DNA of 64,000 bases from Desulfobacter hydrogenophilus (GTDB lineage Bacteria > Desulfobacterota > Desulfobacteria > Desulfobacterales > Desulfobacteraceae), in NCBI RefSeq assembly GCF_004319545.1, contig NZ_CP036313.1:1-64000 (forward strand), in the 5' to 3' direction. How positions within the stretch are numbered: position 1 is the stretch's first letter; each line of letters starts with the position of its first letter. This document shows, piece by piece, positions 8,116-18,837 of this stretch. The position numbers and the translations under genes are program-made. The notes under the pieces were generated by a model. It saw only the letters and a program-made list of their open reading frames with translations, did not search any database and had not been told where the DNA came from.

Positions 8116-8649
8116 TCCCCATCCTGTCTGACAAGTTTAAGCCGTTTTCTGCCCTCACCAATTTATTCTGTTGACTCATCCTGAAAAAGCGTTCTTGAAG
8201 CTGCCAGCAACGGTGGCTCACCGGAGTTAAAAGCTTTATCTTTTGTCTGGAAAATATCTCCTATAATAAGGGACGCGACAGTTCCCTGACGAATAAAAAA
8301 TTGCCGTTTACCAAGGAAGTAGAATCAATCTGTTCAACAATAATCAAGGGCGTGGCGTCCAGGTGAATGAAATCAGAGAGGGCAATGATATTTTTATTTT
8401 CCAGGGCAACGCACCCATTTGAATCCGTGGGTTTCAAAGGCTTGTCTGTTCCGTGAATCCATACGGCGGAACCCTGCTTGCCAAGGCGCAGATCCAGATA
8501 ATTAGAATGGCATTTTCATTTTCAGGTATCCGGATCAAAGCCCCCGGCACTGATGCCGCGAGGGCCGCCATTCCCGGATAAAGCCATACCAGACAGACGG
8601 TTATAATCATTACGCCCATGGGCATTGTTAATTTCGTTTTGTCGATCAT
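8079..8649 (-). pseudogene. Decayed L,D-transpeptidase (YkuD family)
   Basis: The reading frame from 8649 encodes a signal peptide and IRIPENENAIL, then shifts frame. In another frame the sequence continues as NYLDLRLGKQGSAVWIHGT and DSNGCVALENKNI, which is the YkuD active-site region (HGT and the SxGC cysteine motif). It goes on through LDATPLIIVEQID to a stop codon near 8170. Past that stop, in the same frame, comes GRKRLKLVRQDGEWKIF, typical of the C-terminal accessory domain of deltaproteobacterial L,D-transpeptidases. The part between the signal peptide and the active site, and part of the C-terminal domain, appear deleted. It directly follows ruvB. Such enzymes cross-link peptidoglycan; this copy cannot be functional. 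Confidence 0.75.
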
Positions 8650-9686
8650 TACCCTCTTTTTTCTAAATTCAAATGCCGGTACGCATTTTCCGATGCTCTT
8701 CTGCCGCTGGAAGTGCGCAGCGCAAGGCCGATTTTCAATAAATAGGGTTCCACCACATCCACCAAAGTATCAGTCTCCTCCTGCAGGGTCGCTGAAATGG
8801 CTTCTATTCCAACAGGCCCGCCGTTGTAAAACCGAATAATCGTTTCAAGATAATTGCGATCCAAAGGAGTCAGACCCAGGTCATCAATGCCTTCTAAATA
8901 CAGGGCCTCCTGAACGCCCTTCGCCGTCATAAGTCCCTGATGCCTGACCATGGCATAATCCCGGACACGCTTGAGAAGCCGGTTGGCAATTCTAGGGGTT
9001 CCCCGTGATCTTTTAGCAAGTTCCAAAGCGCCGTCATCTGTGATACGCGTCTTCAAAAGCATGGCCGATCGCTGAATAATCACTGTCAACTCTTCAAAAG
9101 AATAAAAATCAAGGGTACGAAATATGCCAAAGCGGTCTCTTAACGGCGCGGACAAAAGTCCCACCCGGGTGGTTGCCCCGATGAGTACAAACTGTTTAAG
9201 CCGGTACCGGTGGCTTCTGGCATGGATTCCCTTGTCAAAGACAAAATCCACGGCAAAATCCTCCATGGCCGGATAAAGAAACTCTTCCACCACTTTTGGA
9301 ATCCTATGAATTTCGTCAACAAAGAGGATATCTCCCTCCCCCAGATTGGTCAGAATACCCACAAGATCTCCACCTTTTTCCAGGGTTGGGCCGGAGGTAA
9401 CGGTCAAATCTTTTCCCATTTCATTTGCAATAATGTAGGACACCGTTGTTTTCCCAAGCCCCGGAGGGCCGTGCAACAAAATATGATCTAAAGGTTCCCC
9501 TCGCATTTTTGCCGCCTGGATGGCGATCTTGAGTGTTTCCACGGCTGCGGTCTGTCCCACATAATCATCAAAGCACCCGGGACGAAGGGAAACAATCTCC
9601 TGGGAATGGTCTTCGATTTTCAGCTTTTCTGAAACCACGCCCTTTTTATCTGAACTATAGCTTAAAATGTCGCCGTCAACCGTCAT
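8649..9686 (-). CDS. ruvB: Holliday junction branch migration ATPase RuvB
   Basis: This is a hexameric AAA+ motor, 345 residues. Visible motifs are Walker [10 protein letters not shown], Walker B VDEIHR, sensor [18 protein letters not shown] and the arginine finger region, followed by a C-terminal winged helix ([19 protein letters not shown]). It works with RuvA to drive branch migration. It overlaps ruvA by 4 bp and completes a ruvC-ruvA-ruvB operon. Confidence 0.98.
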   Translation of the reverse strand: MTVDGDILSYSSDKKGVVSEKLKIEDHSQEIVSLRPGCFDDYVGQTAAVETLKIAIQAAKMRGEPLDHILLHGPPGLGKTTVSYIIANEMGKDLTVTSGPTLEKGGDLVGILTNLGEGDILFVDEIHRIPKVVEEFLYPAMEDFAVDFVFDKGIHARSHRYRLKQFVLIGATTRVGLLSAPLRDRFGIFRTLDFYSFEELTVIIQRSAMLLKTRITDDGALELAKRSRGTPRIANRLLKRVRDYAMVRHQGLMTAKGVQEALYLEGIDDLGLTPLDRNYLETIIRFYNGGPVGIEAISATLQEETDTLVDVVEPYLLKIGLALRTSSGRRASENAYRHLNLEKRG

Positions 9687-10324
9687 CTGGTCTCCTGATA
9701 AATTTCGTCAAACAGGTCTTCAGGGGAACTGATGCCTGGATTTTTTTCAAGGGCTTGTTTAATCATTCTTCTTGCCGATGACCCAGAATGCCCAAGCTGT
9801 TCAGTGAGGACCTCAGTCACCTGACTGACCATGAGCTGCTTTTCTTCAGGCAGAAAATCTGTTGGTTCGGTTGGCCCAGGGTCCGGTTCAGGGCTTTGGG
9901 TTGCAGCAAACGCTAAAACCTTTCCGTTAAGGGTGGCCACAATTTTTTCTGCTGTTCTTTTTCCGATACCTGTCAACTGTGACAAAAAGACCGTATCACG
10001 GTCTTCAATGGCTCGGGCCACCTGGGGCACCGGTCTTGTCAACGCCTTTATTGCCTTCATGGGCCCGATGGCGGCCACGGTGATGAACAACTGAAAAAAA
10101 TCCTTATCATCCGGAGTCAAAAATCCGATGAGCACGGGCTTAGGTTGCCGATCAGTCACATGATAATAAATATACAGCGCAATTGTTTCATTCGCCTGGG
10201 ATTTTTCCATGCACATAGACAACGTAATGGTGTCCAAAAGGATCTCATAACCGATATGGCCAGCCAGCAGGATGATGCCATCCGCCTCTTTACTAAGAAT
10301 TTTTCCCTCAAGATATGCGATCAT
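9683..10324 (-). CDS. ruvA: Holliday junction DNA-binding protein RuvA
   Basis: RuvA forms tetramers that hold the Holliday junction in a square-planar state and load RuvB. The protein has 213 residues with an N-terminal OB fold ([10 protein letters not shown]), helix-hairpin-helix motifs including [13 protein letters not shown], and a C-terminal three-helix domain that contacts RuvB. The ATG at 10324 has AAGGA 8 bases upstream and is preferred to the in-frame start at 10345. It overlaps the ruvC stop region, so translation is probably coupled. Confidence 0.97.
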   Translation of the reverse strand: MIAYLEGKILSKEADGIILLAGHIGYEILLDTITLSMCMEKSQANETIALYIYYHVTDRQPKPVLIGFLTPDDKDFFQLFITVAAIGPMKAIKALTRPVPQVARAIEDRDTVFLSQLTGIGKRTAEKIVATLNGKVLAFAATQSPEPDPGPTEPTDFLPEEKQLMVSQVTEVLTEQLGHSGSSARRMIKQALEKNPGISSPEDLFDEIYQETR

Positions 10325-10326
10325 AT

Positions 10327-10821
10327 TTAAATCCTTGCCCCCCAATCCCCCCCATATCGGAAAAGCCCGGTCAATGCCATTCCCAACGCATCCGAAGCGT
10401 GAAAAGGACGAATGGGCTCATGGTGATTTAATAAGTGGCGCACGGCACGTTCCACCTGACGCTTATCCGCACCGCCGTTTCCCGAAATCACCTTTTTAAC
10501 TTCCCTGACAGCCACCTCGCGAATCTGCACATCCGCCTTGAAAGCCGCTAAAATCAGCACCCCTGAGACTTTGCCCAGCATGATACCCGATCCCGGATAT
10601 TTTTCAAGGGAGTAAATGTCTTCAATAACAACCAGATCCGGCTGTTGTTCAAGTAGAAAGGACTTGGTTTTACGATAAATTTTGTCCAGCCTCACCGGCG
10701 TGGATTCACCGGCATCTGTGGAGATGCTGCCAAAGGAATATCCTGCAATATGACGCCCCTGTCCCTCAATGACTCCGATGCCGGTTCCGGCAAGGCCGGG
10801 ATCAATGCCTATGATTTTCAT
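10327..10821 (-). CDS. ruvC: Holliday junction resolvase RuvC
   Basis: This endonuclease cleaves Holliday junctions symmetrically. The protein has 164 residues, the family norm. The acidic catalytic residues are seen in GIDPGLAGTG at the N-terminus, VVIEDIY, and the C-terminal HASDALGMAL. It is the first gene of the ruvCAB operon. Confidence 0.97.
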   Translation of the reverse strand: MKIIGIDPGLAGTGIGVIEGQGRHIAGYSFGSISTDAGESTPVRLDKIYRKTKSFLLEQQPDLVVIEDIYSLEKYPGSGIMLGKVSGVLILAAFKADVQIREVAVREVKKVISGNGGADKRQVERAVRHLLNHHEPIRPFHASDALGMALTGLFRYGGDWGARI

Positions 10822-10852
10822 ATTCTATTTTCACAACCAAAGGAAAACGCAA

Positions 10853-11698
10853 TCAGTTGAGATTTTTAAGCTTTTCCTTAGCATACTTGGCTTCCTGGGA
10901 ATTGGGATACCGGGTGATCAACTCTTTGAGAATCAGTCTGGCATTGGCCTTTTCACCAAGGGCTACAAATGCATATCCCTGCTTAAGCCGGGCGGCCGCA
11001 TTTTTATTTGAATCTGGATAATTTTCAAGCACTTTCTGATATTCCAGAATGGCCTTTTCATACCATTTTTCAGCATAATAAGAATCGGCAATCCAGAATC
11101 TTGCATTGTCAGCGTTTTTGGAATCCGGGTATTTGTTGATAAAATTCTCAAACTGAATTTTTGCGCTTTCCAAGTCGCCCTGGTCAAACAATTTTTTCGC
11201 ATAGCTGTATAAACCGTCCTCGGAATTTTGCATCTCACTGGGCACCGGGTCATTCTTCCGGGCAGGCGATCCTGACACACTAGGCTCAAACCCCATATAT
11301 TTTTCCAGGGCAATCACCTTCTCATAATTCTTGGAAATGGCATTATCCAGACGCTCCAACCGTTTTTCCAAACTTTCCTGACGTTCCTGCCCAGTTATAC
11401 CGAACTTGTAACGCACCTCTTCAAGTTGCCCCTGAATGCTGTGAAAGTCGTCCTTTAGCGACTGAAGATCATACTTCACCTCAGCATAATTCTCACGGGT
11501 GTTTTTGGAAAACTCATCCACCTGTTGTTTAAGGTGCTCAAGGTCATCGGTATTTGTCTGAGCAAGCACATTCCGGCGGCTGTTATTCTGTTCCATAACC
11601 GCCACCCGGGTCTCCAGAGCCTGATACTGACTGGGTGCCACGCAGCCCGCTAGTAAAACCATGGCTGTAAGGCAGGGATAAAAGCACAAAGGTTTCAT
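10853..11698 (-). CDS. cpoB: Tol-Pal system protein CpoB/YbgF, lipoprotein form
   Basis: From the ATG at 11698 the protein is 281 residues. It has a signal peptide with a lipobox (VLLAGC), an N-terminal coiled coil (about 25-125), and C-terminal TPR repeats starting YSYAKKLFDQGDLESAK and IQFENFINKYPDS. CpoB coordinates peptidoglycan synthesis with outer-membrane constriction. The family is usually a soluble periplasmic protein; the lipobox predicts anchoring here. The longer frame to 11794 lacks a signal sequence at its start, so the internal ATG is chosen. It is the last gene of the tol-pal cluster. Confidence 0.9.
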   Translation of the reverse strand: MKPLCFYPCLTAMVLLAGCVAPSQYQALETRVAVMEQNNSRRNVLAQTNTDDLEHLKQQVDEFSKNTRENYAEVKYDLQSLKDDFHSIQGQLEEVRYKFGITGQERQESLEKRLERLDNAISKNYEKVIALEKYMGFEPSVSGSPARKNDPVPSEMQNSEDGLYSYAKKLFDQGDLESAKIQFENFINKYPDSKNADNARFWIADSYYAEKWYEKAILEYQKVLENYPDSNKNAAARLKQGYAFVALGEKANARLILKELITRYPNSQEAKYAKEKLKNLN

Positions 11699-11824
11699 TT
11701 GATACGAAGTCCGAAAATAGTTAAAGGAGATATGGGTATAGACAGGCAATTCCGTCTGTCTATACCCGCCAAACGTATAAGAAGACATCCCCAAGAGGGT
11801 TATCTTGCCTATACCGCCGGTCTT

Positions 11825-12403
11825 CTACCTGAATATAAATTGTGCCCGTCTGTTTATGCGATAAGCCGCTTCTGTGGATGCCGGATCCAGAGGTTTTTCT
11901 TCTCCATAGCTGACCGTCCCCAGACGATGGGCTGAAACACCTAAATCCACAAGATAATTTTGGGCTGCGTTGGCGCGTCTTTCCCCCAAGGCCAGATTGT
12001 AAACCGTGGTACCACGCTCGTCACAATGACCTTCAATCATAACGGTCTCAGAGGGATTGGCCTGCAGCCAAGCCGCTTTTTCCCGCAGCAGGTCCTTAGC
12101 CTGATCGCTAAGTTCAGCACTGTCATAGTCAAATAAAATGTTCTGATTCAGGAAACGGGATTCAGCTTCGGCAATCTGGGCTTGCCGCTGATCGTCCAGT
12201 TGCTGGGCTTTGATTCTGTCAGCCTCAAGCCGAGCAGCTCGTTCAGCCTCAAGACGGGCCGCTCTTTCAGCATCTGTCTCCTCACTTTGCCCCTGGTATA
12301 CATTACCAGGATCAGCCACCTGTGGTTTTGAACAGGCGACCATGGTTAAAAGTCCTACAACCATTACTGCCATCATAACATTCATCAACAATTGTTTTTT
12401 CAT
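11825..12403 (-). CDS. pal: Peptidoglycan-associated lipoprotein Pal
   Basis: The protein is 192 residues with a lipobox at MVACSKP. A charged Glu/Ala/Arg helix (DAERAARLEAERAARLEAD) follows, then an OmpA-type peptidoglycan-binding domain with ILFDYDSAEL, IEGHCDERGT and LGERRANAAQNYL. Pal ties the outer membrane to peptidoglycan and to TolB. The helix contains a short in-frame duplication, ERAARLEA. It lies between tolB and cpoB. Confidence 0.96.
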   Translation of the reverse strand: MKKQLLMNVMMAVMVVGLLTMVACSKPQVADPGNVYQGQSEETDAERAARLEAERAARLEADRIKAQQLDDQRQAQIAEAESRFLNQNILFDYDSAELSDQAKDLLREKAAWLQANPSETVMIEGHCDERGTTVYNLALGERRANAAQNYLVDLGVSAHRLGTVSYGEEKPLDPASTEAAYRINRRAQFIFR

Positions 12404-12459
12404 CGTACTTCTCCTTTTTTGATTTACCTTAACGATCTTGCTTATATTTCCTAATCAGT

Positions 12460-13803
12460 TCAAAAACCAGTGTCACCGGACCAATCCGGTTCACTCTGTA
12501 GGCCGGGCATGGAAAGAAGTCGGCGCTGATCCGTACCGGCCGCGGTCATGACAAATAAATTTGCTCTTCCGCCGTTCCTCTTGGATTTAAAGACGATCAG
12601 GGTGCCGTCCGGTGACCAACAAGGATCTTCATTATCGCCCTGTTCTGCGGTCAACTGCACCGGATTACCGATATGCGGATAAACAGATATCACAAAAATA
12701 TTAATTTTATTTTTTTCAATCCCCACATAAGCAATCTTTTTTCCGTCCGGGGACCATGCCGGGCTGGTATTATATCTTCCAGTGAATGTTACGCGCTGCG
12801 CCTCTTCCGAATCCAGCCCTTGAATATAAATCTGTGGATTGCCGGACCGGGATGAGGTAAAGGCGATCATTCTACCGTCCGGGGAAAATTTAGGTGACAC
12901 ATTGGATCCCCAGCTCTTGGTCACTCTTTTAATAATTTCTCCTTTACGGGTCAACAAATATATTTCCTGATCTCCTGAAAAACTTAACGTTGCCGCCAGA
13001 TTAAGCTTTCCAGGCATCCAGTCCGGAGAAATATTAATCCCTTTATAATTAACAATGGCTCCCAAGTTCTCCCTAAGATTTTTTATAAAAATATCAGGTT
13101 TTCCCTTGGCATAGGAGACGTAAGCCAGCCATTGACCGTCATGGGACCAGGCAGGAGACAACGAAATACTTTTATGATGGGTGATCTGTCGGGGGTTAAA
13201 TCCGTCAAAGTCGCAAGAATAGATTTCTTTATTACCATTGACGGTGGAAACAAAGGCAATTTTTGATCCAAAAACCCCAAAATTTCCAGTCAGCGCTTTG
13301 GCAACTTCCGCACAAAACCGATGAACCATCGCCCGGATCTGGGTAGTCGGCCCGCTGTATATTTTCCCAACTAAAAGCTTTGTATTAAAGGTATCCATAA
13401 GGCGAAGCTGCAATTTAACCTGGCCGTCAAGCTCTTCTACGCCTCCTGTAACCAAAAGTTCAGCCCCGATGCCTGTCCAATCCTTGAAATTTATCTGCCC
13501 CAGTTGGATGCCTGATTCCCCAGGATTGGATAAAAAGGCAGTTGGGTCCATAATTTTCAGATATCCTGTGAAATCAAGCCCTGCTTTCAGAATCTGTTCA
13601 GCCTGAGCGCCTGCAGCAACCTCAGCTTCATGGCCACTGAAAGCCTTGAACGAGGTCACCGCAACAGGCGTTTTGTTTAAAAAGGGATTTGAAATGCTGA
13701 TATAATCATAATCCTTTGCCAGGGCCTGGACAGCCAGGAGAAATATACTTGCCCATATCCAGACCATGGGGTTCAGCACACACAAAAATTTGCCTTGTTT
13801 CAT
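12460..13803 (-). CDS. tolB: Tol-Pal translocation protein TolB
   Basis: This periplasmic beta-propeller protein has 447 residues. A signal peptide is followed by the TolB N-terminal domain and six WD40-like PD40 repeats such as ISLSPAWSHDGQWLAYVS, VSPKFSPDGRMIAFTS and NTSPAWSPDGKKIAYVG. It links Pal to the inner-membrane TolQRA motor. A 143-bp palindromic repeat separates it from tolA. Confidence 0.96.
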   Translation of the reverse strand: MKQGKFLCVLNPMVWIWASIFLLAVQALAKDYDYISISNPFLNKTPVAVTSFKAFSGHEAEVAAGAQAEQILKAGLDFTGYLKIMDPTAFLSNPGESGIQLGQINFKDWTGIGAELLVTGGVEELDGQVKLQLRLMDTFNTKLLVGKIYSGPTTQIRAMVHRFCAEVAKALTGNFGVFGSKIAFVSTVNGNKEIYSCDFDGFNPRQITHHKSISLSPAWSHDGQWLAYVSYAKGKPDIFIKNLRENLGAIVNYKGINISPDWMPGKLNLAATLSFSGDQEIYLLTRKGEIIKRVTKSWGSNVSPKFSPDGRMIAFTSSRSGNPQIYIQGLDSEEAQRVTFTGRYNTSPAWSPDGKKIAYVGIEKNKINIFVISVYPHIGNPVQLTAEQGDNEDPCWSPDGTLIVFKSKRNGGRANLFVMTAAGTDQRRLLSMPGLQSEPDWSGDTGF

Positions 13804-13849
13804 TTGACCACCTGTTTATATTTGATTTCCACAAAAACTATTTAGTGAT

Positions 13850-13992
13850 AGTGTCCGTCCAGAAATAAGATGTCTTGTTCAAGTTCAAGGCGGATGAAAA
13901 TTTTAACCACAGGCATATACAACATATTCCGAGGATTAAAATTTTCATCCAACGAAGGAATTGGACAAAAAAGCTATTTCTGGATGGGCACT
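13850..13992. repeat. Palindromic element B1 between tolA and tolB
   Basis: This 143-bp element has terminal inverted repeats AGTGTCCGTCCAGAAATA and TATTTCTGGATGGGCACT (two mismatches). Inside is a second inverted pair GGATGAAAATTTTAA/TTAAAATTTTCATCC around the core CATATACAACATATTCCG. The outermost bases supply the TAG stop codon of tolA. The same element in shortened form lies after pepN, and the core also occurs in elements C1 and C2. Confidence 0.85.
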
Positions 13993-14962
13993 ATTTAAGG
14001 CCCCGGGGGGAAAACCCGAGCACCAATTCATAGGAGAACATCCCTTTGGGCAATTCCGGCAGGGGATTTGCCCTTTGTACTGCCTTTTTAGCAGAGTCAT
14101 CAAGATAATTGTTTCCGGACCGGGTCTCAAATGAAATATCCCGGATATCACCGCTTTTTAATATTTTTATAAAAATTCTGACTTCAAGATCCTGATCAAG
14201 TCCGGCCATGGCATCATTGAAAATCCAATTCTGCTCAATGGCAGACTTGATTATCATCTGATACAGCGTCAAGGGACTGGCTTCTCCGGCACCCCCGCCG
14301 CCTGTAGCACCAGCAACCTTATTGCCGTTGGGATTTGTACCCTGGGCACCATTTTCTTTTGAGGCGACCGAGGCCTTCATCCGTTCCAGGGCGTTTTTAA
14401 GCTGAGCCTGCCTGTGTTCTTCACTCTTTTGAGCCTGCTCTTTTTTGGTCTTTGCCAACTCTTGTTCTAACTTTTTCTTGGTTTTTTCTTCTTGTTTACT
14501 TTTCTTTTCAACAGAATTTTCTTTTGGCGGCTTTTTTGGGGGTGGTTCCTTTTCTCGGGCTGCGATCAAATTTTTAAGGTTATGGGGCTTTGACTTCAAA
14601 CTGACCTCAGGTTTGATTATCGGTATTTCTGCTTTCTTGGGTTCAGTGGGCTGGGAAGGCCTTTGTGAAACAGCATCAGGGCTCACACTGTCTGCCTTGT
14701 CAGGCGTCGGTTCACCAGGCATCGATAATTTTTCCGAAGTGGGAGCATTGACAGGTCCGGGAGCAAACGCAACCAAATCCACAGTAATAACTTTGGGCTT
14801 GGGTGCGGAAAACTGAAAATCATGCAAAAAATACAGGCTGATAAAAAAAAGCGCATGGCAAATCAGGGATACCAGGCAAACCAGAAAGAACCTTCCAGGG
14901 CCGGTGCTTTGGAGCTCGCTGGCAACGCTTCGCCTATTTTGGATTTGAGACCGAATATTCAT
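13991..14962 (-). CDS. tolA: TolA-like energy transducer with TonB C-terminal domain
   Basis: The protein is 323 residues. It has one N-terminal transmembrane helix (about 27-48, FLVCLVSLICHALFFISLY), a Pro-rich then Lys/Glu/Gln-rich helical segment (about 85-200), a Gly-rich hinge, and a TonB/TolA C-terminal domain (MIIKSAIEQNWIF, IRDISFETRSGN, RANPLPELPKGMF). It spans the periplasm and transmits proton-motive force from TolQR to Pal/TolB. The final codon and stop coincide with the end of a palindromic repeat, so the original C-terminus may have been slightly altered. Confidence 0.9.
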   Translation of the reverse strand: MNIRSQIQNRRSVASELQSTGPGRFFLVCLVSLICHALFFISLYFLHDFQFSAPKPKVITVDLVAFAPGPVNAPTSEKLSMPGEPTPDKADSVSPDAVSQRPSQPTEPKKAEIPIIKPEVSLKSKPHNLKNLIAAREKEPPPKKPPKENSVEKKSKQEEKTKKKLEQELAKTKKEQAQKSEEHRQAQLKNALERMKASVASKENGAQGTNPNGNKVAGATGGGGAGEASPLTLYQMIIKSAIEQNWIFNDAMAGLDQDLEVRIFIKILKSGDIRDISFETRSGNNYLDDSAKKAVQRANPLPELPKGMFSYELVLGFSPRGLK

Positions 14963-14971
14963 CTTACGCCA

Positions 14972-15391
14972 TTAACCAGCCGGGGTCTCATCCTCAGGCA
15001 GGGTGATCATGCCAAGGCTGGTAACACCGGCTTTTTTAATTTGGGACATGATATTGACCACCACACCATAGGGCACTTTTTTATCCGCCTTCAGGTAAAC
15101 ATTTTTCTTATCCAGATTCTCCATGACAGCTTCAAGCTTTTCTGCCAGAAACGCGGCGCTGATCTCCTGCTCATTAATATACACTTTCATATCAGCATCA
15201 ATGGAGATGATCAGATTCTGCTCATCCGTGGGCAATGATTCCGAAGTTGCTGTGGGGAGCTCAACGTCCACACCCTGAACCATCATGGGTGCCGTGACCA
15301 TAAAAATTATCAATAAAACCAGCATGACATCCACAAACGGCGTCACATTGATTTCAGACATCAAGGGGTCATTTCCTGATCCAAGCTGCAT
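14972..15391 (-). CDS. tolR: Biopolymer transport protein TolR (ExbD family)
   Basis: The protein is 139 residues. A single N-terminal transmembrane helix carries the proton-conducting aspartate in INVTPFVDVMLVLLIIFM. A periplasmic domain follows with QNLIISIDADMKVYIN and LKADKKVPYG. It directly follows tolQ with no gap. Confidence 0.95.
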   Translation of the reverse strand: MQLGSGNDPLMSEINVTPFVDVMLVLLIIFMVTAPMMVQGVDVELPTATSESLPTDEQNLIISIDADMKVYINEQEISAAFLAEKLEAVMENLDKKNVYLKADKKVPYGVVVNIMSQIKKAGVTSLGMITLPEDETPAG

Positions 15392-16096
15392 TTATGCCTC
15401 CAGCTTTTTAAAAACATCCCGTTCAATAATATTCAAAAGATCTGAAGAAAAACTTTGAAGTTCTGAATTCAGCACCCGTATACGGTCATTGAAGTAATTA
15501 TATGCAATAACCGATGGAATGGCCACGGCAAGGCCGGCCGCCGTAGCCACTAAGGCCTCGGAAATACCGGGTGCCACAACGGCAAGACTGGCAGACCCTG
15601 AAAGCCCGATCCCCTGGAAGGTGCTCATGATACCCCACACCGTACCGAATAGGCCGATAAAAGGGGCAGTATTACCGGCTGTTGCCAGAAAGGACACCAA
15701 CTGAACCAACCGCCGGTTTTCCACATTAATGGCCCGATTAAGCGTGCGGTTGACACTTCCCATGGTCTGAAGGGTCGATCCGGCATTTTTCTTTGCGGCA
15801 AGATTTTCCTTATTCTCAGTCCTTGAAGCCTCCATGTAAGCGGCAATAAAAATTCGGGCCAGGGGACTGGAGCGAAGCGCCTTGGCCTTGGAAAAGGCAT
15901 CGGCCAGGGTCCGGCATTGCCAAAACACTTCGGTAAAATAAGCCGAATCTCTGAATGCCGTTCTAACATACCGAAATTTTATGAATATGATAGACCAGGA
16001 GATAATAGAAAAAAACAGCAGCAGCAACATGATAAACTTTACAACTGGCCCGGCATTGGTAAGCATATATAACAGGCCGACTGATTCAGTGGTCAT
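15392..16096 (-). CDS. tolQ: Biopolymer transport protein TolQ (ExbB family)
   Basis: This inner-membrane channel protein has 234 residues and three predicted transmembrane helices. The conserved block from GNTAPFIGLFGTVWGIM through LAVVAPGISEALVATAAGLAVAIP is present. It pairs with TolR to form the motor of the Tol system. It is the first gene of tolQRA-tolB-pal-cpoB. Confidence 0.96.
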   Translation of the reverse strand: MTTESVGLLYMLTNAGPVVKFIMLLLLFFSIISWSIIFIKFRYVRTAFRDSAYFTEVFWQCRTLADAFSKAKALRSSPLARIFIAAYMEASRTENKENLAAKKNAGSTLQTMGSVNRTLNRAINVENRRLVQLVSFLATAGNTAPFIGLFGTVWGIMSTFQGIGLSGSASLAVVAPGISEALVATAAGLAVAIPSVIAYNYFNDRIRVLNSELQSFSSDLLNIIERDVFKKLEA

Positions 16097-16200
16097 AAAT
16101 TCTTCCTTAAACTATATTGGCACCTTGGGAAATATATCAGATAAAAATACATAAATCTACATGGTGTTTGGGCACAAGCTCACCCATCTGCGATTAAATA

Positions 16201-16240
16201 ATAAAAGCCCCTTTGCCTTGGACAAAGGGGCTTAATATTA
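16201..16240 (-). terminator. Terminator of groESL
   Basis: AAGCCCCTTTG (16205-16215) and CAAAGGGGCTT (16223-16233) form a perfect 11-bp stem. On the minus strand it is followed by TTTTATTATTT. It lies about 60 bp after the groEL stop. Confidence 0.85.
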
Positions 16241-16294
16241 CTAAATCACATCATAACCGAACAAGCCGGCTTCATGTATCACAGGCAGAATTGA

Positions 16295-17953
<1,659 letters not shown>

Positions 17954-18052
17954 TTATCTCCGTCAATTTATTTCATTAAATTCTATTGAAGTCTGTATTA
18001 ACTTAAGCCTAACACCCTGAAATAAAAAATACGTTTCAGGGTTTAACAAACA

Positions 18053-18340
18053 TTAGTCAACAACGCCCAGGACATCGTCCTGGCGCATAATCAGATAATC
18101 AATTCCGTCAACTTTGACTTCCGTACCACCGTATTTACTGAACAATACGCGATCACCAACTTTCACGTCCATGGGAAGAAGCTTTCCGTCTTCGCCCATA
18201 CGCCCGTTACCGGTTGCAACCACTTTACCTTCAGCAGGTTTTTCCTTTGCTGTGTCCGGGATAATGATACCGCCTTTGGTTTTTTCATTTTCTTCAACAC
18301 GTTCAACAAGAATTCTGTCGCTCAATGGTCTGAAACTCAT
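18053..18340 (-). CDS. groES: Co-chaperonin GroES (10 kDa)
   Basis: The protein is 95 residues with the mobile loop at [20 protein letters not shown] and the [14 protein letters not shown] segment. It caps GroEL. GGAG lies before the ATG. No CIRCE (TTAGCACTC-N9-GAGTGCTAA) element is seen upstream, so HrcA control through CIRCE is not indicated. Confidence 0.99.
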   Translation of the reverse strand: MSFRPLSDRILVERVEENEKTKGGIIIPDTAKEKPAEGKVVATGNGRMGEDGKLLPMDVKVGDRVLFSKYGGTEVKVDGIDYLIMRQDDVLGVVD

Positions 18341-18372
18341 GATACAATTCTCCTTTAATTATTAAAGTTAGG

Positions 18373-18401
18373 CATTAAATTTTATTTTTGAATTAAGTCA
18401 A
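18373..18401 (-). promoter_or_regulatory. Candidate promoter of groESL
   Basis: On the minus strand a TTGACT -35 box (18401-18396) is followed after 15-17 bases by an AT-rich ATTTAAT/TTAATG stretch that could serve as -10. No clear heat-shock sigma-32 box was recognised. The assignment is weak. Confidence 0.35.
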
Positions 18402-18421
18402 TTTGTTAAGCAAATCATCAT

Positions 18422-18694
18422 CTACTTAGAATCTGATGTAGAATCTGACTTTTCTGACTTTTCTGACTTTTCTGATTTTGCGGATGATTGTTCATTAGGC
18501 GTAGAACCTGTCTTGGTTCCACCGTAATCCGTTACATACCATCCGGATCCTTTAAGGTGAAAGGTGCTTTGGGAAATAATCTTTTTTAGTTTACCATTGC
18601 ACCTGGGACAAACTTCCAAGGGGGACTCCGAAATTTTCTGAAAAACCTCTTCTATATGTCCGCACCCACTACATTGGTACTCGTAAACCGGCAT
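18422..18694 (-). CDS. FmdB-family zinc ribbon protein
   Basis: The protein is 90 residues. The N-terminal zinc ribbon has paired CxxC motifs, YQCSGCGHIEE and EVCPRCNGKLKK, as in the FmdB/putative regulatory protein family. The C-terminal tail is low complexity: three tandem SEK copies (KSEKSEKSEKSD) encoded by near-perfect 9-base repeats at about 18440-18475, a likely site for length variation. The function of the family is not established. Confidence 0.85.
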   Translation of the reverse strand: MPVYEYQCSGCGHIEEVFQKISESPLEVCPRCNGKLKKIISQSTFHLKGSGWYVTDYGGTKTGSTPNEQSSAKSEKSEKSEKSDSTSDSK

Positions 18695-18837
18695 TTTTGT
18701 TTTTCCTTCCTCTAAATTGCTGAAACCGCTTATTTTGCGGGACTCCTTGCTTGAAAAACAAAACTAAAATAATAAGTCTTTTTTCCTTGTCAAGGATGTG
18801 CCCTTAAAATTTTTAAGGATATTCCTATTTAAATTTG

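Noticed and set aside
8434-8649. Intact 71-residue secreted protein after ruvB
   Set aside because: After the signal peptide the frame drifts from L,D-transpeptidase sequence that continues in another frame, so it is part of a pseudogene.
18340-18420. CIRCE operator upstream of groES
   Set aside because: The region lacks the TTAGCACTC-N9-GAGTGCTAA inverted repeat.
18440-18475. CRISPR-like or regulatory tandem repeat
   Set aside because: The 9-base units encode the repeated Ser-Glu-Lys tail of the FmdB-type protein and are too short and few for a CRISPR array.
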